The notes beneath the pieces were generated by a model. It had not been told where the DNA came from. It made no database searches and saw only the letters and a program-made list of their open reading frames with translations. Below, piece by piece: positions 32,123 through 40,215 of a DNA stretch of 64,000 nt (position 1 is the first letter of the stretch; each line of letters opens with the position of its first letter). The stretch is from contig JAQUAX010000011.1 of the NCBI GenBank assembly GCA_028687035.1, forward strand, positions 1 to 64,000. Direction: 5' to 3'. The position numbers and the translations under genes were made by a program. This stretch comes from Dechloromonas sp. (GTDB lineage: Bacteria > Pseudomonadota > Gammaproteobacteria > Burkholderiales > Rhodocyclaceae).

Positions 32123-32152
32123 GACTTTCTTTTGGCGAAGCAAAAGAAAGTC
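32123..32152. terminator. Right end hairpin of the repeat element
   Basis: GACTTTCTTTT and AAAAGAAAGTC pair as a perfect 11-bp stem around GGCGAAGC, which is the reverse complement of the left loop. It lies 61 bp before nifO and could act on transcripts from either side. Confidence 0.4.
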
Positions 32153-32212
32153 CGGCCGCGCGTCAGGCGCGGAACCCAGCGCCAAAACAATCCAAAAACA
32201 TCAATTAAGAAC

Positions 32213-32677
32213 ATGCCCACCATCACCTTCTACGAAAAACCCGGCTGCAAAGGCAACCTCCGCCAGAAGACCCTGCTCGCCGCCGCCGGCCACACCGTCC
32301 AGGCGAAAAACCTGAAAACCGAGGCGTGGACCGCGGACCGCCTGCTCGCCTTCGTCGGCAAGCTGCCGGTCGCCGACTGGTTCAACCGCGCCGCCCCGGC
32401 CGTGAAATCGGGCGAAATCGTTCCGGAAAACCTCGATCCCGAGACGGCGCTGAAACTGCTGCTCGACAACCCGCTGCTGATCCGCCGCCCGCTGATGGAA
32501 GTCGGCGACGAGCGCATGGTCGGTTTCGACGTCGCCGCGGTCGACGCCTGGATCGGGCTGAAAAACGTCGAGCTGCCCACGGGCGACATCGAGGCCTGCG
32601 TGCATGGCCCCGAGGGCCACGGCCGCTGCGGCAGCCACGACGAAGAGACGGACCATGCCGGCTGCGGCACTCACTAG
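32213..32677 (+). CDS. nifO: NifO-like nitrogenase-associated protein, ArsC/Spx thioredoxin fold
   Basis: A 154-residue protein of the ArsC/Spx family. FYEKPGCKGNLRQKTLL carries the single N-terminal cysteine of the ArsC fold (CX2-less form). Residues 45-95 match the nitrogenase-associated branch, and the tail is Cys/His-rich (CVHGPEGHGRCGSHDEE). In Azotobacter the order is nifB-fdxN-nifO-nifQ, where NifO influences molybdenum distribution; the neighbourhood here is the same. The ribosome-binding site is weak (TTAAGA). Its 3' end overlaps the flavodiiron gene start by 23 nt. Confidence 0.83.
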   Translation: MPTITFYEKPGCKGNLRQKTLLAAAGHTVQAKNLKTEAWTADRLLAFVGKLPVADWFNRAAPAVKSGEIVPENLDPETALKLLLDNPLLIRRPLMEVGDERMVGFDVAAVDAWIGLKNVELPTGDIEACVHGPEGHGRCGSHDEETDHAGCGTH

Positions 32678-33926
32678 CGACGCGGTCGAGATCGCGCCGG
32701 GCGTCCACTGGGTGGGCGCCCTCGATCCGCATCTGCGCAGTTTCGACATCATCCTGAAGACCGCCAACGGCACCAGCTACAACGCCTACGTCGTGCGCGG
32801 CGAGTCCGGCGTCGCGGTGATCGACACGGTCAAGGAAAGCTACGCCGGCGACTTTTTCCGCCGGCTCGAATCGGTCGCCCGCTACGACGAGATCACGACC
32901 ATCGTCCTCAACCACCTCGAACCCGACCACAGCGGCGCGCTACCCGAACTGCTGCGGCGCGCGCCGCAGGCCCGCGTCTACCTGTCGTCGCGCGCGCAGA
33001 TGATGCTGAAGGCGCTGCTCAAGCCTTCCGGCGAGAAGCCGCCGCAGTACATCCCGGTGACCACCGGCGACGAAGTCGACCTCGGCGGCCGGACGCTGCG
33101 CTTCCTGCACACGCCCTACCTGCACTGGCCGGACACGCAATGCACCTACCTGGTCGAGGACGGCCTGCTGTTCTCCGGCGACGTCTTCGGCTGCCATTTC
33201 TGCGACGCCCGGCTGTTCAACGACGCGGTCGGCGACTTCCGCTTCTCGTTCGAGTACTACTACGCGCACATCATGCGCCCCTTCCGCGAGCACGTGCTCG
33301 ACGCGGTCGCGCTGATCGAGCCGCTCGAACTCCGGACGATTGCCCCGGCGCACGGCCCGATCCTGCGCCACCAGCCGCGCGACTACCTGCACCGCTACCG
33401 CGAACTGGCGACGCCGCGCCTGCACAACGAGGCGCGCAGCGAGAAAACGCTGCTGGTCTTCTACATCTCGGCCTACGGCAACACCCGGCATATGGCCGAG
33501 GCGCTGGCCGCCGGCGCCGAGGCCATCGGCGGCGTCCGCGTATCGCTGTACGACCTCGAAGGCGGCGAAGCCGGCGTCTTCACCGACCTGATCGAGGAAG
33601 CCGACGGGCTGGCCTTCGGCAGCCCGACGATCAACGCCGACGCGGTCAAGCCGGTGTGGGACGTGCTGTCGTCGCTGACCACCGTCAACGTCAAGGGCAA
33701 GCTGGGCGCCGCCTTCGGCTCCTACGGCTGGAGCGGCGAGGCGGTGCGCCTGATCGAGGACCGCCTGCGCGGCCTGAAGCTGCGCGTCCCGGTCGAAGGC
33801 CTGCGCATCAAGCTTGTCCCCGCCGCCGACGAACTGGCGCAATGCCGCGCACTCGGCGAACAACTGGCCCGTCACCTGACCGGCCGCATCGAACCCCGCG
33901 AGATCGACCTGGCCGCCCTCGCCTGA
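32655..33926 (+). CDS. FprA-type flavodiiron protein (A-type flavoprotein)
   Basis: A 423-residue soluble enzyme. The metallo-beta-lactamase-like domain has the di-iron ligands HLEPDH (His87, Glu89, Asp91, His92), SGDVFGCH and the late APAHGPIL histidine. A C-terminal flavodoxin domain (about 265-410) begins LLVFYISAYGNTRHMAEAL. Flavodiiron proteins reduce O2 to water or NO to N2O with electrons from a ferredoxin or rubredoxin. Lying inside a nif operon with two ferredoxins next door, it is best explained as an O2 scavenger protecting nitrogenase. The start overlaps the nifO end. Confidence 0.92.
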   Translation: MPAAALTSDAVEIAPGVHWVGALDPHLRSFDIILKTANGTSYNAYVVRGESGVAVIDTVKESYAGDFFRRLESVARYDEITTIVLNHLEPDHSGALPELLRRAPQARVYLSSRAQMMLKALLKPSGEKPPQYIPVTTGDEVDLGGRTLRFLHTPYLHWPDTQCTYLVEDGLLFSGDVFGCHFCDARLFNDAVGDFRFSFEYYYAHIMRPFREHVLDAVALIEPLELRTIAPAHGPILRHQPRDYLHRYRELATPRLHNEARSEKTLLVFYISAYGNTRHMAEALAAGAEAIGGVRVSLYDLEGGEAGVFTDLIEEADGLAFGSPTINADAVKPVWDVLSSLTTVNVKGKLGAAFGSYGWSGEAVRLIEDRLRGLKLRVPVEGLRIKLVPAADELAQCRALGEQLARHLTGRIEPREIDLAALA

Positions 33927-33942
33927 CCCGAAAGGAAAAACC

Positions 33943-34230
33943 ATGCCCAAAGCCAAAGTCACCTTCGAGGATATCGGCGTCTCGGTCACCGTGCCGGCCG
34001 GCACCCGGCTGATCGAAGTCTCGGAAAAGGTCGGCGCCGGCATCACCTACGGCTGCCGCGAAGGCGAATGCTGCACCTGCCTGACCAAAATCGTTTCCGG
34101 GGCCGAGCACCTCGCGCAGCCGAGCATGCTGGAAGACCAGGTGCTCAAGGACAACATGGCGCCGCGCGGCCACCGGCTGGCCTGCCAGGCGCAGATCCTG
34201 GGCGGCGACATCGTCGTCCGCCCGGCCTGA
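33943..34230 (+). CDS. 2Fe-2S ferredoxin, nif-associated
   Basis: A 95-residue plant-type ferredoxin. Cluster ligands are visible in CREGECCTC (about 37-45) and the distal ACQAQ cysteine near 82; the extra adjacent Cys is unusual but seen in nif-linked members. AAGGA precedes the ATG. Position directly after the flavodiiron gene suggests it donates electrons to that enzyme or to nitrogenase; that is inference. Confidence 0.88.
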   Translation: MPKAKVTFEDIGVSVTVPAGTRLIEVSEKVGAGITYGCREGECCTCLTKIVSGAEHLAQPSMLEDQVLKDNMAPRGHRLACQAQILGGDIVVRPA

Positions 34231-34302
34231 ACAAGACCAAAAGCAGCTTCACCCGAAAACGACAGAGAAATCCCAGAAACCCGCTCATCCGGAGAATTCC
34301 CC

Positions 34303-34665
34303 ATGGCACTCATCACTTTCAGCAGTCCGCTGCACAAGGACAAGACGGTCTATGCCGTCGCCGGCAGCCACACCCAGACCATCCTGGACCTGGCCAAGGA
34401 ACACCACATCCCGATCGACTTCGGCTGCCAGGAAGGCAACTGCGGCACCTGCCTGGTCAAGGTCTCGTCCGTCGACGGCAAGCGCGCCCCGATGGGCGGC
34501 CCGCTGAACCCGCGCGAAGTCGCCGCGCTGCTCGAACTGGGCAAGATCACCAAGGCCGAAGTCGACCAGATGTACGTCGACGACATCCCGCCGACCCAGT
34601 GGCGGCTGGCCTGCCAGATGATCGTCCGCGACGAGGACATCCTCGTCGAATACCCGAGCAAGTGA
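34303..34665 (+). CDS. fesII: FeSII (Shethna protein II)-like 2Fe-2S protein
   Basis: A 120-residue 2Fe-2S protein. The N-terminus ITFSSPLHKDKTVYAVAG, the ligands FGCQEGNCGTCLVK and the C-terminal WRLACQMIVRDEDILVEY match the Azotobacter FeSII protein in order, spacing and length. FeSII binds oxidised nitrogenase and locks it in an O2-tolerant complex (conformational protection). The insert between the cluster ligands (PMGGPLNPREVAALLELGKI) is the family's lid region. A good CCGGAGAA site precedes the ATG. Between the previous stop and this start are 72 bp without a recognisable promoter. Confidence 0.88.
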   Translation: MALITFSSPLHKDKTVYAVAGSHTQTILDLAKEHHIPIDFGCQEGNCGTCLVKVSSVDGKRAPMGGPLNPREVAALLELGKITKAEVDQMYVDDIPPTQWRLACQMIVRDEDILVEYPSK

Positions 34666-34669
34666 CGCC

Positions 34670-35242
34670 ATGAACGGTCCGGACCGCCTGCCGCTGCGCA
34701 GCGTGCTGCTCGCCGTGCTGCTCGCCTGCCCGGCGGCCGGCGACGCGGCCGGCGATCCGAACCGCCCGCTGCTGGCCAGCCTGGTCGCCGGCCAGGCGGC
34801 CGGCGCCGGCTGCCTGCCGGCCGACCTCGGCCTCGGCAAGGCCGCCTGGCGCCACCTGCTCGACCGCTATTTCCCGGGCTGCGGCATCGCCGGGCACGAA
34901 CGCCAGCTCGACGCCATCCCGGAATGGGACGACCTGCGGAAACTGCTGCTCGACCACCGCGCCCGCCGCTCGCCGGCCGAACTGATGGCCGCCAACATCG
35001 TCGCCACCGCCTGCGCCGGCCGCGACCACCTGTGGCAGGACCTGGGCCTGGCCAGCCGCGAGGAACTGAGCCGGCTGATGTGGGTCAACTTCCCCGGCCT
35101 GGCCCGCGCCAACACCGGCGACATGAAATGGAAGAAATTCCTCTATCGCCGGCTCTGCGCCAACGAAGGCATCTACGTCTGTCCCGCGCCGAGCTGCGGC
35201 GTCTGCAAGGATTACGCCAAATGTTTTGGACCGGAGAACTGA
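34670..35242 (+). CDS. nifQ: NifQ, molybdenum donor for FeMo-co
   Basis: A 190-residue protein ending with the diagnostic NifQ cysteine motif C-X4-C-X2-C-X5-C (CPAPSCGVCKDYAKC, about 171-185). NifQ carries a Mo-Fe-S cluster and delivers molybdenum to NifEN/NifH for cofactor maturation. MKWKKFLYRRLC just upstream is a second family hallmark. The N-terminus is Leu/Ala-rich and could be slightly over-extended. It starts 4 nt after the fesII stop and overlaps the draG start by 22 nt. Confidence 0.9.
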   Translation: MNGPDRLPLRSVLLAVLLACPAAGDAAGDPNRPLLASLVAGQAAGAGCLPADLGLGKAAWRHLLDRYFPGCGIAGHERQLDAIPEWDDLRKLLLDHRARRSPAELMAANIVATACAGRDHLWQDLGLASREELSRLMWVNFPGLARANTGDMKWKKFLYRRLCANEGIYVCPAPSCGVCKDYAKCFGPEN

Positions 35243-36171
35243 TCGCCCGCACCGCCCCCGTCCGCCGCCGCGCGATGCCGCTGCGCCCGCCGCTGCAGGA
35301 CCGCGCGGTGGCGGCCTATCTCGGGCTGGCGATCGGCGACGCGCTGGGGGCGACCGTCGAATTCATGACGCCGCGCGAGATCCGCGAACGCCACGGCATC
35401 CACGCCGACCTGACCGGCGGCGGCTGGCTGCGCCTGCGACCGGGCCAGGTCACCGACGACACGACGATGTCGCTGGCGCTGGGCGAATCCATCCTCGCCG
35501 CCGGCGCCGTCGAGGCGCGGGCCGCTGCCGAGGCCTTCGACGCCTGGATGCGCGGCAAGCCGGTCGACATCGGCAACACCGTGCGCCGCAACCTGATCTC
35601 CTTCCGCCAGCACGGCCGTCCCGAGGCCCAGCCGTCCGAACACGACGCCGGCAACGGCGCGGCGATGCGCATCCTGCCGGTGGCGCTGGCCTGCTGCGGT
35701 AAACCGCCGGAAACGACCGTTTCCGCCAGCCGCGCCCAGGCGCACGTGACGCACCACAACGCGCTGTCCGACGCCGCCTGCGAAACGCTCGCCTTCATGG
35801 TCCAGGATTTCCTGGCCGGGCGCGATGCGCTCGACGTCGAACGCGACCGCGTCGGCCGGCTGATCGGCGAATTCCCGGTTTTCGCCTACGACCGCAAGCG
35901 CCGCGACAACCCGGGCGGCTTCGTCGTCGAGACGCTGCAGGCGGTGTTCCAGGCCTTGTTCGCGACCGAGAATTTCGAGGATTGCCTGGTCGACGTCGTC
36001 AACCGCGGCGGCGACGCCGACACCACCGGCGCGATCGCCGGCATGCTGGCCGGCGCCCGCTGGGGCACCGCGGCCATTCCGCGGCGCTGGCTGCGCGCGC
36101 TCGACGAGGACGTCGCCCGCGCCTGCGAAGCCCAGGCCGAGGCGCTGCTCGCCGCGGCCGGCGCCGCCTGA
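35221..36171 (+). CDS. draG: ADP-ribosyl-[dinitrogenase reductase] hydrolase DraG
   Basis: A 316-residue enzyme that removes ADP-ribose from NifH, reactivating nitrogenase after ammonium or darkness shut-down. Di-manganese site motifs are visible: GDALGATVEFMT, TDDTTMSLALG, DAGNGAAMR and GGDADTTGA. The sequence closely follows Rhodospirillum DraG. ATG 35221 has AAGGA 10 nt upstream; ATG 35275 would give 298 residues, nearer the 294 of R. rubrum, but has no ribosome-binding site. The partner transferase DraT is not in this window. It ends 8 bp before the convergent kinase gene. Confidence 0.93.
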   Translation: MFWTGELIARTAPVRRRAMPLRPPLQDRAVAAYLGLAIGDALGATVEFMTPREIRERHGIHADLTGGGWLRLRPGQVTDDTTMSLALGESILAAGAVEARAAAEAFDAWMRGKPVDIGNTVRRNLISFRQHGRPEAQPSEHDAGNGAAMRILPVALACCGKPPETTVSASRAQAHVTHHNALSDAACETLAFMVQDFLAGRDALDVERDRVGRLIGEFPVFAYDRKRRDNPGGFVVETLQAVFQALFATENFEDCLVDVVNRGGDADTTGAIAGMLAGARWGTAAIPRRWLRALDEDVARACEAQAEALLAAAGAA

Positions 36172-36179
36172 CGCGCCGT

Positions 36180-37727
36180 TCAGACGGTGGCCGGCGGCTG
36201 GCCGGCCAATGGCAGCCAGATGCGGAAGGTCGAGCCCTCGCCCGGCACGCTATGCACGTCGATGCGCCCGCCGTGCTTCCTGACGATGTCGTAGGAGATC
36301 GACAGGCCGAGGCCCGTTCCCTGGCCGACCGGCTTGGTCGTGAAGAAGGGATCGAAGATGCGCTTCTGCACGTCCGGCGGCATGCCGCGCCCCGTATCGG
36401 CGACCTCGATCCACGCCCAGGCGTCGTCGCAGCCGGTGCGCACGGTGATCCGCCCCTGCGTCTCGATCGCCTGCGCGGCATTGACCAGCAGGTTCAGCAC
36501 GACCTGGTTGATCTGCGCGGCGATGCAGGGCACTGGCGGCAGCGTGCCGTATTCGCGGACCACCTCGGTCTTGTACTTCAGTTCGTGCCAGGCGACGCTG
36601 AGCGCGCTCTCGACGCCGGCGTTGAGGTCGGCCTCCAGCCATTCCGACTCGCCGACGTGCGAGAAGGACTTCAGGTTGGCGACGATCTTCTTGACCCGGT
36701 CCAGCCCCTCCTGCGACTCGCGCAGCAGCGCAACCACGTCGTCCCGGATGTAGTCGAATTCGAGGCGCCGGAAGGCCGCCTCGTCGGCCTGCCCGGCCCG
36801 GCACGCCTCGGCCAGTTCGAGCAGCGTCCCGACGTATTCCTTCAGCGTTCCCAGGTTCGAGGTCACGAAGCCGACCGGGTTGTTGATCTCGTGCGCGACG
36901 CCGGCCGCCAGCTGGCCGATCGACGCCATCTTCTCCGACTGCAGCAGCTGGCCCTGCGCGTCCGCCAGCTCGCGGGTGCGCGCGGCGACCAGTTCCTCCA
37001 GGTGCTCCTGCTGGTCGCGCAGCGACGCCTCGGCGCGCTTGCGCACCTCGATCTCGTGCTGCAGGTCGGCGTGGTAGGCCTCGAGGTCGCGGCGCATTGC
37101 GGCGAAGCTGCCGACCAGCGAACCGATCTCGCCGCTGCCGGCGGCCGGCAGCGCGACATGGAAATGCCGGCGGGCCAGCGCCGCGGAGGCGACCGCCAGC
37201 CGGCGCGCCGGGCGGATCACCGCGAATTCCAGGATCAGCGCCAGCGCGAGGGTCACGGCCAGCAGCATGCCGAGCTGCAGCATCAGCAGTTCGTGGTGGC
37301 GGGCCAGCGCGGCGGCGCGGAATTCGCGCAGGTCGACCAGCACCTCGAGCTGGCCGTGCTCGGTCCCCAGGTAGTGGATCGGCCGCCGCAGCAGGATGCG
37401 CGACGCGCCGTCCCCGGCCAGCACCAGCGGTGCCTTGTCGAGCAGCGGGTAGAGCTGGCGGCCGTGGTGGTCGACCAGGCGCAGGCCGACCCATTCCGGA
37501 TTCTTCCGCTGCAGCGGCCCGAGGTTGCCGTGGATGTCGGCCAGCAGGTTGCCGAGCAGCAGCGGCAGCAGGCTCTCGACGACGCTGTCGAGATGGCGCT
37601 CGACCATCTGGACGTGGGCGCGCTCGGCCAGCTGCAGCGAATGCGGAATCCAGACCAGGTGCAGGTAGGCGCCCAGCGCGAGGCTGAGGGCGAGCAGCGG
37701 CACGAGGAGTTTCTGGCGCAGGTTCAA
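36180..37727 (-). CDS. Membrane sensor histidine kinase
   Basis: A 515-residue kinase. A transmembrane helix near 8-26, an extracytoplasmic domain (about 27-165) and a second helix (about 168-190) precede a HAMP-like linker. A coiled coil follows, then the HisKA motif GVAHEINNP with His279 and the ATPase domain (NLLVNAAQAIE, DTGRGMP, GTGLGLSIS). A TTG start at 37727 is chosen because a TATAAT -10 element at 37781-37786 would lie over the alternative TTG at 37781. No response regulator is adjacent. GHKL details resemble the NtrB/DctB-like kinases that act on sigma-54 activators, but the partner is unknown. Confidence 0.82.
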   Translation of the reverse strand: MNLRQKLLVPLLALSLALGAYLHLVWIPHSLQLAERAHVQMVERHLDSVVESLLPLLLGNLLADIHGNLGPLQRKNPEWVGLRLVDHHGRQLYPLLDKAPLVLAGDGASRILLRRPIHYLGTEHGQLEVLVDLREFRAAALARHHELLMLQLGMLLAVTLALALILEFAVIRPARRLAVASAALARRHFHVALPAAGSGEIGSLVGSFAAMRRDLEAYHADLQHEIEVRKRAEASLRDQQEHLEELVAARTRELADAQGQLLQSEKMASIGQLAAGVAHEINNPVGFVTSNLGTLKEYVGTLLELAEACRAGQADEAAFRRLEFDYIRDDVVALLRESQEGLDRVKKIVANLKSFSHVGESEWLEADLNAGVESALSVAWHELKYKTEVVREYGTLPPVPCIAAQINQVVLNLLVNAAQAIETQGRITVRTGCDDAWAWIEVADTGRGMPPDVQKRIFDPFFTTKPVGQGTGLGLSISYDIVRKHGGRIDVHSVPGEGSTFRIWLPLAGQPPATV

Positions 37728-37780
37728 GGCGTTCCCGGTCGGCCCCGACAGGCCGACGGCTCGTGGATGGGCATGCCGCA

Positions 37781-37814
37781 ATTATACGAAGCCCGCCGCG
37801 GTCGACCGCGGCGG
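37781..37814 (-). promoter_or_regulatory. Kinase promoter -10 with adjoining 22-bp palindrome
   Basis: TATAAT on the minus strand (37781-37786) is a consensus -10. Just upstream, 37793-37814 is a perfect 22-bp palindrome (CCGCCGCGGTC and its complement) over the expected -35 region, which has no recognisable hexamer. This pattern suits an operator controlling the kinase gene, the divergent YeeE gene, or both. Confidence 0.5.
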
Positions 37815-37890
37815 AATGCGAAAAACCGCCGCAAGGCCGCCGCTTGATGCGAAAATCCCGCCCCCTCCCCCCGTCCTTTCCCGAGCTTTC

Positions 37891-38352
37891 ATGTACGAAC
37901 AACTCTTTCCCCGGGGCATCGAAGCCTACCTCGCCGGCGGCCTCTGCATCGGCCTCGGCGTCGCCCTGCTCTACGTCGCCACCGGCCGCCCCGGCGGCAT
38001 CAGCACCTTCTACAGCGCCGCGTGGTCGTGGCTGCTCGACACGCCCTTCTTCCGCCAGGCCTCGTTGATCGACGGCCGGCGCTGGCGGCTGATCTACGCG
38101 CTCGGCCTGCTGCTCGGCGGACTCGCCTACGCGCGGCTCGGCCTGCCGGTCGAGGCCAGCGCGCTGCCCGCCTGGAAACTCGCGCTCGGCGGCGTGCTGA
38201 TCGGTTTCGGCGCCCGCCTCGGCGGCGGCTGCACGTCCGGCCACGGCATCTGCGGCATCGCCTCGCTGTCCGGCGGCTCGCTGGCCATGGTCTGCACCTT
38301 CCTGGCCACGGCGATCGCCACCGCCTGGGCCGTCACCGCGCTGGGGGTCTGA
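37891..38352 (+). CDS. YeeE/YedE-family membrane protein, first half
   Basis: A 153-residue protein with about four transmembrane helices. GARLGGGCTSGHGICG (about 108-123) is the YeeE/YedE (DUF395) signature, with cysteines that in TsuA relay thiosulfate. Together with the next gene it makes a full split transporter for thiosulfate or another sulfur species. The Shine-Dalgarno sequence is weak (GAG). The next gene begins 3 nt after its stop. Confidence 0.87.
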   Translation: MYEQLFPRGIEAYLAGGLCIGLGVALLYVATGRPGGISTFYSAAWSWLLDTPFFRQASLIDGRRWRLIYALGLLLGGLAYARLGLPVEASALPAWKLALGGVLIGFGARLGGGCTSGHGICGIASLSGGSLAMVCTFLATAIATAWAVTALGV

Positions 38353-38354
38353 GC

Positions 38355-38783
38355 ATGCAGCGTCCCGCCCTCGCCAACGACCTGGCCACGCTGGCCAGCG
38401 GCCTGCTGTTCGGTTTCGGCCTCGCCTGGTCAACGATGATCCGCCCGGAATCGGTCATCGACTTCCTGAATTTCCGCGATCTCGGGCTGCTGCTCGTGCT
38501 CGGCTCCGCCGTCGGCGTCAACCTGATCGCCTACCAGCTGCTGCCTCGGATGCTCGGCCGGCCGCTGTGCGGCGGCGAATTCCAGCAGCGCCCGTTCGCG
38601 CTCGACCGTGCGGCGCTGGCCGGCGGCGTGCTGTTCGGTCTCGGCTGGGGCCTGTGCGGCGTCTGCCCCGGCCCGGCGCTGGCCGGCCTGGGCGCCGGCA
38701 ATCCCGACCTGCTGATCGCGCTCGCCGGCATCTTCGCCGGCGCGCTGCTGCACGGCCTGTGGGCCGGACGACGGAAAGGCTGA
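38355..38783 (+). CDS. YeeE/YedE-family membrane protein, second half (DUF6691)
   Basis: A 142-residue protein with about four transmembrane helices and the paired signature GLGWGLCGVCPGPAL (about 98-112). Two-gene split versions of YeeE, as here, are common in Proteobacteria and are often linked to sulfur metabolism or beta-lactamase-like sulfur dioxygenases, though none is nearby. Coupled to the gene before it. Confidence 0.87.
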   Translation: MQRPALANDLATLASGLLFGFGLAWSTMIRPESVIDFLNFRDLGLLLVLGSAVGVNLIAYQLLPRMLGRPLCGGEFQQRPFALDRAALAGGVLFGLGWGLCGVCPGPALAGLGAGNPDLLIALAGIFAGALLHGLWAGRRKG

Positions 38784-38831
38784 GGCCGACCGGAAAAAAC
38801 ATCGGCAACAAGCGAGAACAAAAAGCACCCA

Positions 38832-38869
38832 ATCTTTTGAAATAAAACAACTATAATCCGCCAAAAGAT
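38832..38869 (+). promoter_or_regulatory. fic promoter within an inverted repeat
   Basis: ATCTTTTG (38832-38839) and CAAAAGAT (38862-38869) form an 8-bp perfect inverted repeat, extended to CC[A/G]ATCTTTTG on both sides. They flank a consensus TATAAT (38852-38857) 22 nt before the fic ATG. The arrangement suggests repression by a dimeric regulator, possibly Fic itself through its winged-helix tail. Confidence 0.6.
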
Positions 38870-38879
38870 CGGCAAAACC

Positions 38880-40151
38880 ATGCGCGAACCTACTGCACTC
38901 TACAACGCCCCCGTCCAGATGGAACCGCTCGTCATCGATTCCTCGAGACCACTGTACGAGCCCTTGATCGGCCTGGCGTACGAGCTTGCCGAGCTGTCAT
39001 CGCGCATCGACGCAAAAGTTCATCCATCCACCGCACGCGGCCTGGCCGATCTCGTCGCAGGAATGAACTGCTATTACTCGAACCTGATCGAGGGACAGCA
39101 CACCTTGCCGCTGGACATCGACAGAGCCCTGCGGGAGCTTGTAAAACCGGAGCAGAAGGACTTGAAAAGCCTCGCCGTCGCCCATGTCGCAACGGAGCGC
39201 TGGGCTCGCAGCCGATCGATCGGCAAGGATTCGCTGCTGCCCTTCGTTCTGGAAGCCCATTTCCGCTTCTGTTCGGCCCTGCCGGAAGACATGCTGCGCA
39301 TCGAGGACGGAACGAAGCTGACGCCGGGAGAGATACGCCGCAGGGATGTTCAGGTCGGTTATCACGTTGCGCCAGCATGGCAATCGCTCGACGCCTTCCT
39401 GGACCGCTTCGTTTCCTTCTACGGAACCCGCCTCGAATCGGCCGGGAAAGGCGGCACCAGCAAACTCGCCGCAATCGTCGCCGCTTTTTGCGCCCATCAC
39501 CGCTTCGTCTGGATTCACCCCTTTCTTGACGGCAACGGGAGAATTGCCCGCATCCTGCTCGATGCGATGCTGCGGGCATGCGGAATCAACGGCGCATCGC
39601 TGTGGTCGATGTCCCGCGGATTTGCCAAGACGCAGGCCGCCTACAAGGCGGCGCTGGCCGAAGCCGACCGCTCGCGCATGGGAGATCTCGACGGCCGAGG
39701 CACGCTCTCGGAAAAGCGTCTCCACGATTTCTGCGACTACGCCATCAGAACTGCGATCGACCAGGCCCGATTCATGGAGGGCATCCTCGACCTCGACAGG
39801 ATCGCGCAGCGCTCGGAAGCCTACTTCACCCGCGTCCGTTTCGACATCAAGGGACGCGAAGCGCACGAACTCTTCATGCGCGCCTTCGTCCATGGCGAAA
39901 TCGAACGCGGCGAAGCAGCCCGGATTACCGGGCTGTCCGAGCGGAGCGCCCGCACCCTCCTGGGCACCCTGCTCGATGAAGGCTTCCTCGAATCGGACAC
40001 CCCGAAAGGCAAGGTACGCGCCGGCTTCCCCCTCCACGCGCTCGGCTCGCTGCTCCCCAACCTGTATCCGGCCGGCGATCTCGATGTCGACGTTGAACAA
40101 CTGAAGGCCGAACGCCGCAGCCGGCGACTGTCGAATCCTCGGGAAAGCTGA
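38880..40151 (+). CDS. Fic-family AMP transferase with built-in inhibitory helix
   Basis: A 423-residue Fic protein that presumably transfers AMP (or another nucleotide part) to a target protein. The catalytic motif HPFLDGNGRIAR begins at His213. An N-terminal SNLIEG (Ser67 to Gly72) matches the [S/T]xxxE[G/N] inhibitory motif of class II Fic proteins, with Glu71 as the obstructing residue. The C-terminal third (about 335-400) looks like a winged helix (GEAARITGLSERSARTLLGTLL). GC is lower than in neighbouring core genes, suggesting transfer. The gene stands alone with its own operator-like promoter. Confidence 0.88.
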   Translation: MREPTALYNAPVQMEPLVIDSSRPLYEPLIGLAYELAELSSRIDAKVHPSTARGLADLVAGMNCYYSNLIEGQHTLPLDIDRALRELVKPEQKDLKSLAVAHVATERWARSRSIGKDSLLPFVLEAHFRFCSALPEDMLRIEDGTKLTPGEIRRRDVQVGYHVAPAWQSLDAFLDRFVSFYGTRLESAGKGGTSKLAAIVAAFCAHHRFVWIHPFLDGNGRIARILLDAMLRACGINGASLWSMSRGFAKTQAAYKAALAEADRSRMGDLDGRGTLSEKRLHDFCDYAIRTAIDQARFMEGILDLDRIAQRSEAYFTRVRFDIKGREAHELFMRAFVHGEIERGEAARITGLSERSARTLLGTLLDEGFLESDTPKGKVRAGFPLHALGSLLPNLYPAGDLDVDVEQLKAERRSRRLSNPRES

Positions 40152-40215
40152 GCGCGGCATTTTCGGTCGGGAGAACTCCAGACCCTAAACAGAAGTCGAG
40201 ATCACGAAAAGCAGA

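Larger units (their letters stand above)
31665..32155. repeat. 490-bp imperfect inverted repeat element between fdxN and nifO
   Basis: This element fills most of a 594-bp gene-free gap. Three pairs of segments are inverted around the same centre near 31910. They are the outer hairpins (31668-31697 and 32123-32152), a 19-bp perfect pair (31741-31759 and 32061-32079) and a 20-bp perfect pair (31826-31845 and 31974-31993). About 75 bp at the centre are unpaired or weakly paired. No transposase or convincing coding frame is inside. I recall similar T/A-run repeats between genes in other Betaproteobacteria, but cannot name the family. It interrupts what is otherwise a nif operon. Confidence 0.8.
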
